Source of the DNA: Sulfurimonas sp.
GTDB taxonomy: Bacteria; Campylobacterota; Campylobacteria; Campylobacterales; Sulfurimonadaceae
Assembly (NCBI GenBank): GCA_022712845.1
Contig: JAFLJV010000049.1
Coordinates: 1 to 6,941, forward strand
DNA: 6,941 nucleotides
Reading direction: 5' to 3'
A program made the position numbers and the translations under genes. Below, one piece after another: positions 1-5,787 of this stretch (positions within the stretch are counted from its first letter, which is position 1; every line of letters begins with the position of its first letter). Under the pieces are notes generated by a model. It did not search any database. It was not told the origin of the DNA and saw only the letters and a list, made by a program, of their open reading frames with translations.

Positions 1-1
1 A

Positions 2-1132
2 ATTATGGGGATTGAAAGTGATAAATCTCACCAATCTTACAATAATATAAAAACAATAAAAAAAGATGAAAGACCACTTACTCAAAAAAGTGCTGATGTT
101 TTGTATGATATTTCAAATGCAGCAAAACAAATTTCACAAATTGCAGATGTTAAAGATCCACTTTATGAGTATCAAGAAACAAAAGCAAAACAGAGTTCAT
201 TTGAACCAAAAGAGTTAAAAGAGATAAAGTCAGAAATTTTAAAACTTGGTGATAAAGTTAAAATAATTCAAAATATGTTTTGGGATGAAAAAGCACCAAA
301 TTTAGAAAATAATATCCCATCAGAATTTGCAGAGATATACCGTCTAGCTTCACAAAGTGGGATGAATAGAGAACATTTGGACTCTATAATGAGAATGACG
401 TTAGAACATATGCCATTTAAAATGAGAGAGAATTCATCTACAGTTAAAAGATATTTTCAAACTCTTTTGAGAAAAATGATTCCTGTTAGAATTGAAAGTA
501 CTCCATCTATCGGTGCAAAAAAAGTTATTATGCTTGTTGGTCCTACAGGTGTTGGTAAAACAACATCAGTGGCAAAATTAGCAGCTCGTTATTCATATTT
601 GATGCAAAAAAGATATAAAGTAGGACTTGTTGTTTTAGATACTTATCGTATTGGGGCAGTTGAGCAGTTAATGCAGTATGCAAGAATGATGAAACTTGGA
701 ATTGAAACAGTAGTGGATCCTGTTGATTTTGGTAGTGCAATAGAGTCACTTAGATATTGTGATTATATTTTAATAGATACTATGGGTTCAAGTCCATATG
801 ATAAAAATAAGATAGAAAAAATTTATGAATGTTTGGATGGAAATGATATTAAATACAATATAGATGTAGTTTTAGTGATGCCAAGTTCTATTAAGTATGA
901 AGACTTACAGGCAACATATGAAAACTTTTCATCTTTAAAAATAGATACATTAATGTTTACTAAACTTGATGAAACAAGAGGTTTTGGAAATATATTCTCA
1001 CTTGCATATGAGACAAAAAAACCTATAAGTTATTTTTCTGTTGGGCAAGAAGTTCCAGAAGATTTAGTATGTGCTAGTAGTGATTTTTTAGTTGAATGCT
1101 TGTTAAATGGTTTTAATAGGAGTAAAGCATGA
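2..1132 (+). CDS. flhF: Flagellar biosynthesis GTPase FlhF, SRP family (5' end cut by window)
   Basis: FlhF is an SRP-family GTPase that marks the cell pole for flagellar assembly and, in Campylobacterota, is also needed for flagellar gene expression. Numbering from the ATG at position 5, the GTPase motifs are in order: P-loop GPTGVGKTT (179-187), DTYRIGAVEQL (212-222), a G3 box DTMGSS (258-263), the G4 box TKLDE (319-323) and the closing SVGQEVPEDL (345-354). Residues about 95-170 are a helical N domain and the first ~90 are a charged, low-complexity linker. The frame is open to the left edge, and the N-terminal basic (B) domain expected of FlhF is absent. The ATG at 5 is therefore most likely an internal methionine and the true start lies outside the window. 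The stop overlaps the flhG start as ATGA. The odd point is the G3 box, where SRP GTPases usually read DTAGR. Identity is secure because flhG follows directly. Confidence 0.96.
   Translation: MMGIESDKSHQSYNNIKTIKKDERPLTQKSADVLYDISNAAKQISQIADVKDPLYEYQETKAKQSSFEPKELKEIKSEILKLGDKVKIIQNMFWDEKAPNLENNIPSEFAEIYRLASQSGMNREHLDSIMRMTLEHMPFKMRENSSTVKRYFQTLLRKMIPVRIESTPSIGAKKVIMLVGPTGVGKTTSVAKLAARYSYLMQKRYKVGLVVLDTYRIGAVEQLMQYARMMKLGIETVVDPVDFGSAIESLRYCDYILIDTMGSSPYDKNKIEKIYECLDGNDIKYNIDVVLVMPSSIKYEDLQATYENFSSLKIDTLMFTKLDETRGFGNIFSLAYETKKPISYFSVGQEVPEDLVCASSDFLVECLLNGFNRSKA
1118..1122 (+). promoter_or_regulatory. Ribosome binding site of flhG
   Basis: AGGAG lies inside the last codons of flhF, six bases before the ATG at 1129. 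It supports that start, which overlaps the flhF stop by four bases, and lets flhG be initiated independently as well as by coupling. Confidence 0.75.
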
Positions 1133-2004
1133 TAGGCTCTCAAGCTAAAAAACTCGAAGAATTAGTAGCTTCAAGTACACAAAAAAAATCTAAAAAAACT
1201 CGTTTTATTGCTATTACAAGTGGTAAAGGTGGTGTTGGCAAAAGTACTATTAGTTCTAATTTAGCTTATGTTTTATCACAAAATGGACTTAATGTAGGTA
1301 TATTTGATGCAGATATTGGACTAGCGAATTTAGATGTAATGTTTAATGTAAAGATTAAGAAAAATATCTTACATGTTTTAAAAGGTGAAGCTACTGTTAG
1401 TGATATCTTAATTCCTGTTACGAGAAATCTTATACTTATTCCAGGTGAGAGTGGAGATGAGATATTAAAATATTCAGATAAAGCTTTATTTGAAAGATTT
1501 ATGAGTGAAGCGGAAATTTTAGATAAACTTGATGTAATGATTATAGATACAGGAGCTGGAATAGGTGAACATATAAAAATGTTTGTAGATATAGCTGATG
1601 ATGTTTTTGTTGTTACAGTTCCAGATCCTGCCGCGATAACAGATGCATATGCTACTATTAAGTCAATTGCTACTTTTAGAAATGATGTAAGTATTATAAT
1701 GAATCAAGTTAAAAATGAAAGAGAAGCTATAGCTATTTATAAAAAAATTAAAAAAGTTGCACTTGCTAATATTGGAAGTCAATTAAATTTAAAATATGTT
1801 GGTAAAATAAACAGTGATATAAAAATATCTACTTCAGTGAAACAAAGAGAACTTTTTTGTGCTTCTTATCCATCATCATCATCAACCAGAGATATACTAA
1901 CAATAGCTAATAGTATCAATGGTAGTTTGGAACGAGATATGCTAGTATCACCTAGTGAAAGTGGGCTATCAGGACTTTTTAAGCGTTTGGCAAAACATTT
2001 TTAG
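1129..2004 (+). CDS. flhG: Flagellar number regulator FlhG, MinD/ParA-type ATPase
   Basis: FlhG (also FleN or YlxH) is a MinD-like ATPase that limits flagellar number and stimulates the GTPase of FlhF. The sequence shows the deviant Walker A motif KGGVGKST (33-40), the switch segment DADIGLANLD (60-69) and a Walker B-like segment IIDTGAGIG (138-146). A short N-terminal helix with SQAKKLEELV (4-13) resembles the DQAxxLR activator helix known to insert into FlhF. The C-terminus GLSGLFKRLAKHF (279-291) is a likely amphipathic membrane-targeting helix of the MinD kind: hydrophobic residues alternate with lysine and arginine. The length, 291 residues, is normal for the family. The gene overlaps flhF by four bases (ATGA), which suggests translational coupling of the two partners. 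A lysine-rich linker (about residues 19-23) is encoded by A8 and A7 runs. The position next to flhF separates it from cell-division MinD. Confidence 0.95.
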   Translation: MIGSQAKKLEELVASSTQKKSKKTRFIAITSGKGGVGKSTISSNLAYVLSQNGLNVGIFDADIGLANLDVMFNVKIKKNILHVLKGEATVSDILIPVTRNLILIPGESGDEILKYSDKALFERFMSEAEILDKLDVMIIDTGAGIGEHIKMFVDIADDVFVVTVPDPAAITDAYATIKSIATFRNDVSIIMNQVKNEREAIAIYKKIKKVALANIGSQLNLKYVGKINSDIKISTSVKQRELFCASYPSSSSTRDILTIANSINGSLERDMLVSPSESGLSGLFKRLAKHF

Positions 2005-2012
2005 TCGGATTT

Positions 2013-2016
2013 GGAG
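2013..2016 (+). promoter_or_regulatory. Ribosome binding site of the small membrane protein gene
   Basis: GGAG, followed by TGA, sits six bases before the ATG at 2023 in the 18-base gap after flhG. It is a good Shine-Dalgarno match, supports a real gene here and fixes its start. Confidence 0.7.
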
Positions 2017-2022
2017 TGAGAT

Positions 2023-2355
2023 ATGTTAGGTGAAAATTTTGTATACTTTATTACTGTTCAAGGATTCTTCGTTGGAATAATTTTTGGAATATTAAAGTCA
2101 CTTAATGCAGAAGGATTAATCTTATACACATTGTTTATAACAGTATTTTTTTATCTATTTTCTCATATTATTATTGCATTCTATTATAGAACCATAATCG
2201 GAAAAGTATATTCTTTTCCAAAAGCAAGGCATGAAAGAGATTTAGATTTGTTTGTACTTGAGATAAATAAAAGAGAAAAACTTATAGACTCCGCAATTAA
2301 AATTACAGATATAGCTGTGCAAACAAATGCACAAGATGATGGAAAAAAATCATGA
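2023..2355 (+). CDS. Uncharacterised two-helix membrane protein of the flagellar operon
   Basis: I do not recognise a characterised function. The 110-residue product has two hydrophobic segments, about residues 6-24 and 32-55, joined by a short loop (KSLNAEG). A charged tail of about 55 residues follows, beginning RTIIGKVYSFPKARHERD (56-73). Positive charges after the second helix predict that both ends lie in the cytoplasm, with a short periplasmic turn. No signal peptide, cysteine or catalytic motif is evident. The gene has a strong ribosome binding site and ends by overlapping the fliA start (ATGA). From memory of the family, Campylobacter jejuni (Cj0062c) and Helicobacter pylori (HP1033) carry a small hypothetical gene in the same place between flhG and fliA. 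That equivalence is positional and I have not aligned the sequences. The context suggests a membrane accessory of FlhF/FlhG, FliA or the C-ring, but this is inference. Confidence 0.85.
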   Translation: MLGENFVYFITVQGFFVGIIFGILKSLNAEGLILYTLFITVFFYLFSHIIIAFYYRTIIGKVYSFPKARHERDLDLFVLEINKREKLIDSAIKITDIAVQTNAQDDGKKS

Positions 2356-3038
2356 TTCACGTATACGCTCAAGATATTAAGCATAAAGAAGATGAACTTG
2401 CTCTTCAGTATCTTCCTGCTGTTAAAGCAATGGCTTTTAGACTTAAAGAAAGATTACCTAGTTCAGTTGATTATATGGATTTATCTGCGATAGGAACAGA
2501 AGAGTTAATAAAACTAGCTAGAAGATATGATGAAAAACTTAATGACTCTTTTTGGGGATATGCAAAGAAAAGAGTTTATGGAGCAATGCTTGATTACTTA
2601 AGAAGCTTAGATATACTCTCACGTGCTAGTAGAAAACTAGTAAAAGCGATAGATTATGCTATTGAAGAGTATAGAGTTACTCATGAAGAAGAACCTACTG
2701 ATGAAGAGTTAGCAGAGATATTAGAGGAGCCTATTGAGAAGGTTCATGATGCAAGAATTGCTTCAACAATATACACTGTTATGCCACTTCATGATCAATT
2801 ACAAGTTGGTGACGAAGGTGAAGCACTCGCTAAAATAGAAAAAGAAGAACTAATTAATGTAATTAAAAATGTTCTTGGTGAATTTGCAGAAAGAGAACAG
2901 TTAATTATCCAATTTTACTATTTTGAAGAATTAACGCTAAAAGAGATAAGTGATATATTAAATATTACAGAATCAAGAATTTCTCAAATTCATAAAGCAG
3001 TAATTTATAAAATTAAAGAAAGTGTAGGCTCTGAGTAA
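2352..3038 (+). CDS. fliA: Flagellar sigma factor FliA (sigma-28)
   Basis: FliA directs RNA polymerase to late flagellar promoters such as flagellin and is normally held in check by the anti-sigma factor FlgM. At 228 residues the protein has the usual size. Sigma region 2 begins around YLPAVKAMAFRL (20-31) and runs through YMDLSAIGTEELIKLARRYD and FWGYAKKRVYGAMLDYLR, the core-binding and -10-recognition part. Region 3 covers roughly 95-150. Region 4 ends the protein with a helix-turn-helix, LTLKEISDILNITESRISQI (194-213), for the -35 element. The ATG at 2352 overlaps the preceding stop as ATGA and has only a weak GGA at 2341-2343, so coupling to the upstream gene is likely. The N-terminus begins about 20 residues before region 2, as expected. 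No separate promoter is seen, so expression depends on the operon. The position between flhG and fliM supports sigma-28 over a housekeeping or stress sigma factor. Confidence 0.96.
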   Translation: MIHVYAQDIKHKEDELALQYLPAVKAMAFRLKERLPSSVDYMDLSAIGTEELIKLARRYDEKLNDSFWGYAKKRVYGAMLDYLRSLDILSRASRKLVKAIDYAIEEYRVTHEEEPTDEELAEILEEPIEKVHDARIASTIYTVMPLHDQLQVGDEGEALAKIEKEELINVIKNVLGEFAEREQLIIQFYYFEELTLKEISDILNITESRISQIHKAVIYKIKESVGSE

Positions 3039-4138
3039 TGGCAGATATACTTTCTCAAGAAGAGATAGACGCACTTTTAGATGTTGTTGAAGATGATGGT
3101 GATGATGTCTTTGAAGGAGATACTGATAGTGATAGTAATACTTCCCAAAGACAAGTAACATTATATGATTTTAAGAGACCAAATAGAGTATCTAAAGAGC
3201 AACTTCGTGCTTTTCGTGGAATACACGACAAAATGGCAAGATCTTTAGCTTCACAGATATCATCTATCATGCGTTCCATTGTTGAAATTCAACTTCATTC
3301 AGTTGATCAGATGACATATGGTGAATTTTTGATGTCACTTCCAAATCCTACAAGTTTTAATGTTTTTTCTGTTAAACCATTAGAAGGTAGTGGGGTTATT
3401 GAGATTAATCCTTCTATTGCTTTTCCAATGCTTGATCGTCTCTTAGGTGGAAAAGGTGAACCTTTTGATGCAAGTCGCGAATTTTCTGATATTGAACTTA
3501 GCCTATTTGAGACAATTCTAAGAGTTATGATGAGTACTCTAAAAGAAGCTTGGGCTCCTGTTATGGATATTTATCCAACTATTGAATCAAAAGAATCAAG
3601 TCCAAATGTTGTTCAGATTGTTGCACAAAATGAGATTGTTGTAATGGTTGTAATGGAGATTATTATTGGACAAAGTTCTGGTATGATGAATATATGTTAT
3701 CCAGTTATATCACTTGAGCCAGTTTTACCAAAGTTAGCTAGTAGAGATTTAATGTTAAATGAAACAACAAGTACTAAAAAAAGTAGAAATACAGAGCTTC
3801 AAGTTCTTCTTGGTGGTGCTAAAGTTGGTATTCAAGCGATGTTAGGTAAGGCAGAATTGACATTAAGAGAGATATTAGAGTTACAAAAAGGTGATGTCGT
3901 AAGACTCTCTAATGCAGCAAATGATATTGTAGCCTTATCTGTTGATGGAAAAGATAGATTTCGTGGGCAAATAGGATTAAGAAGATTTAGAAAATCTATA
4001 CAAATTACAGAGATAATAGATACTGAAAAAGATGCAGTAAAAAGAGCATTAGAAAATTTTGAAATAATAAGACGAGAAAAAATATCAGGTGTTAAAAAAA
4101 TTATTCAAAAAGAACAAAAGACTGATGAAAAGGAGTAA
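3038..4138 (+). CDS. fliM: Flagellar motor switch protein FliM
   Basis: FliM forms the middle of the cytoplasmic C-ring and binds CheY-P to reverse motor rotation. The N-terminus carries the CheY-P-binding peptide, seen as LSQEEIDALL (5-14). An acidic, flexible linker rich in D, E and S (about 16-36) follows. The middle CheC-like domain spans about 45-240 and contains LLGGKGEP with the GGKG turn at 137-140, the GGxG motif that contacts FliG. A SpoA/FliN-type domain follows at about 252-328. The last ~35 residues are a lysine- and glutamate-rich tail, so the 366-residue length is slightly above the usual ~330-350. The start shares one base with the fliA stop (TAATG) and no strong ribosome binding site precedes it. 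Reinitiation after fliA is therefore the likely route. All expected motifs are intact. Confidence 0.97.
   Translation: MADILSQEEIDALLDVVEDDGDDVFEGDTDSDSNTSQRQVTLYDFKRPNRVSKEQLRAFRGIHDKMARSLASQISSIMRSIVEIQLHSVDQMTYGEFLMSLPNPTSFNVFSVKPLEGSGVIEINPSIAFPMLDRLLGGKGEPFDASREFSDIELSLFETILRVMMSTLKEAWAPVMDIYPTIESKESSPNVVQIVAQNEIVVMVVMEIIIGQSSGMMNICYPVISLEPVLPKLASRDLMLNETTSTKKSRNTELQVLLGGAKVGIQAMLGKAELTLREILELQKGDVVRLSNAANDIVALSVDGKDRFRGQIGLRRFRKSIQITEIIDTEKDAVKRALENFEIIRREKISGVKKIIQKEQKTDEKE
4131..4135 (+). promoter_or_regulatory. Ribosome binding site of fliY
   Basis: AGGAG in the last codons of fliM lies five bases before the ATG at 4141. It fixes the fliY start and is the clearest Shine-Dalgarno sequence in the second half of the block. 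Confidence 0.75.
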
Positions 4139-4140
4139 AT

Positions 4141-5001
4141 ATGAGTGATTTTATGCAACTATTTAAAGATGAGACAGTAGGTACTGTTGAGGCATTAATA
4201 GGTCAAGCTCCCTCTTTAGAGTTAAAAGAAGAACAAGATTTAACAATTATATCAAATATAATACCTCCTATAGTACTTTTAAATGTAAATGTTAGTGGTG
4301 ATATTAATGCTTCTGCAATGGTAGCCCTCACTCCAACTTTAGTAACATTATTGTCTGATATGATGATGGGTGAAGAAGAAAGTAATAGGGATGATGTTAA
4401 TGATGATGATTTAGATGCTGCAAAAGAGATAGTATCTAATATATTTGGTGCAGTTGGAAACACATTATCGGCTCAAAAAGAATTACCAGTTTTATCATTT
4501 AGCATAGAAAATATAAAATACGTAGATGAAAATAATGAAGTTTCATTAGAGAATTTTAGTAAAATGTTTGTATATAATTTTAATATAGCAGATGTCAACG
4601 CTCTTTTTATGTTTATTATGGATGATAGTTTACAAAATATTATTTTTGGTAATAATGATAATAATAATGATAAAAATACTACACAAGGGATAGGTTTTAA
4701 TGATGGTAGTGAAAATATTTCTTTAAATAGTGAAGAGTTAAATAATATTGCTCTTATTATGGACGTTAAGCTTCCTGTTAAAGTTAGGATAGGAAAGAAA
4801 AAAATGTTATTAAAAGATGTTTTAAATATGGATATAGGTTCAGTTGTTGAATTAAATCAATTAGCAAATGATCCATTAGAAATATTAGTTGATGATCACG
4901 TTATAGCCGAGGGAGAAGTTGTTATAGTTGATGGAAACTTTGGTGTTCAGATAACTTCAATTGGAACAAAAAGAGAGAGATTAAATCAACTAAAATCATA
5001 G
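4141..5001 (+). CDS. fliY: Flagellar motor switch protein FliY (CheC-like plus FliN domain)
   Basis: FliY is a C-ring protein joining a CheC/FliM-like domain to a FliN-type SpoA domain. In Bacillus it also dephosphorylates CheY-P. The CheC-like part spans about 10-165, with DAAKEIVSNIFGAVGNTL at 92-109 where CheC phosphatases have their D-x3-E-x2-N site. Here the third position is Ser99, with Asn one residue later. A low-complexity linker rich in asparagine and aspartate (171-179) is followed by a spacer and a well-formed SpoA domain from about 208 to 278 (MDVKLPVKVRIGKKKMLLKD onward). The N-terminus, MSDFMQLFKDETVGTVEALI, lacks the LSQEEIDALL CheY-binding peptide found in FliM next door. The length of 286 residues fits Campylobacterota FliY (about 280-290). 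The gene starts two bases after the fliM stop. FliY rather than FliN is favoured because of the N-terminal CheC-like half. Confidence 0.93.
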   Translation: MSDFMQLFKDETVGTVEALIGQAPSLELKEEQDLTIISNIIPPIVLLNVNVSGDINASAMVALTPTLVTLLSDMMMGEEESNRDDVNDDDLDAAKEIVSNIFGAVGNTLSAQKELPVLSFSIENIKYVDENNEVSLENFSKMFVYNFNIADVNALFMFIMDDSLQNIIFGNNDNNNDKNTTQGIGFNDGSENISLNSEELNNIALIMDVKLPVKVRIGKKKMLLKDVLNMDIGSVVELNQLANDPLEILVDDHVIAEGEVVIVDGNFGVQITSIGTKRERLNQLKS

Positions 5002-5013
5002 ATTGGACTAAAA

Positions 5014-5784
5014 ATGAAACATAATAAAGATGAATTAGTAAAAAAATATATAAGAGATATAAAATCAGCAGATGTTTGGAGCGTTTTTAAAATTATTGCA
5101 GATTTTGTAAAAGGTTTTGATGAATTAGGAGAGTTAGGACCAACTGTAACAATATTTGGTAGTGCAAGAACTGATGAAAATGATAAATACTATAAAAAAG
5201 CACAAAAATTATCTTCAATGTTAGGAAAGGTCGGTTTTAATGTAATGACTGGTGGTGGACCGGGGATTATGGAAGCTGCAAATCGAGGAGCACACGAACA
5301 TAAAGATGTTGAATCAATTGGATTGAATATTGATCTTCCATTTGAGCAAACTACAAATCCCTATACTACAAAAGAGTTAAGTTTTGATTATTTTTTCTCA
5401 AGAAAAGTGATGTTGGTTAAATACTCCATGGCATATGTTATTTTTCCTGGTGGTTATGGAACATTAGATGAACTTTTTGAAGCATTAACTTTGATTCAAA
5501 CAAGAAAAGTTACAGGTGTTAAAGTATTCGTAATTGGAGTTGAATTTTATCAACCACTTTTAGATTTTATAGAGGATAAACTACATAAACATGATATGAT
5601 AGATTTAGAAGATGTTCATATGATTCATTTAACAGATGATTTACAAAGCGTTGTTACCGAAATTGAAGAATCATTACTTGAACAAATTAGAATGCTTAAA
5701 GAGTTTGGTCTTGGAAACACTAAGTATTATAAGTCACTTTTAGAATTTTCGGTTAAGAAGCATATAAATAATAAAGACAAGTAG
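5014..5784 (+). CDS. LOG-family nucleotide phosphoribohydrolase (TIGR00730 type)
   Basis: This is a Rossmann-like LOG family protein. Characterised members cleave the N-glycosidic bond of nucleoside 5'-monophosphates (cytokinin ribosides in plants, AMP or other nucleotides in bacteria). Many are misnamed lysine decarboxylases. The core starts at TVTIFGSAR (about residues 44-52), then GGGPGIMEAANRG (80-92), the Arg130-Lys131 pair in FFSRKVMLVKYS, and PGGYGTLDE (145-153). The last two form the family's signature and phosphate/ribose-binding catalytic site. All key residues are present, so it should be active. At 256 residues it is longer than plant LOG (~200), with an N-terminal helical extension of about 40 residues and a C-terminal extension, as in the longer bacterial subgroup. 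The true substrate cannot be read from sequence. It starts 12 bases after fliY, with a weak GGA at 5005-5007 and no terminator between them. It ends three bases before mnmA. Confidence 0.9.
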   Translation: MKHNKDELVKKYIRDIKSADVWSVFKIIADFVKGFDELGELGPTVTIFGSARTDENDKYYKKAQKLSSMLGKVGFNVMTGGGPGIMEAANRGAHEHKDVESIGLNIDLPFEQTTNPYTTKELSFDYFFSRKVMLVKYSMAYVIFPGGYGTLDELFEALTLIQTRKVTGVKVFVIGVEFYQPLLDFIEDKLHKHDMIDLEDVHMIHLTDDLQSVVTEIEESLLEQIRMLKEFGLGNTKYYKSLLEFSVKKHINNKDK

Positions 5785-5787
5785 TAA

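Noticed and set aside
5..7. ATG at position 5 as the start of flhF
   Set aside because: The frame is open to the left edge, no ribosome binding site can be assessed in four bases, and the expected N-terminal B domain is missing, so the gene most likely begins outside the window.
543..749. Reverse-strand open frame inside flhF, and similar short ones inside fliM and fliY
   Set aside because: All are antisense to conserved domains, have low-complexity or serine-rich translations, and show no sign of independent selection.
4651..4680. AAT/GAT trinucleotide repeat in fliY as a microsatellite
   Set aside because: It is short and imperfect, and encodes a flexible Asn/Asp linker between two domains, so it is ordinary low-complexity sequence.
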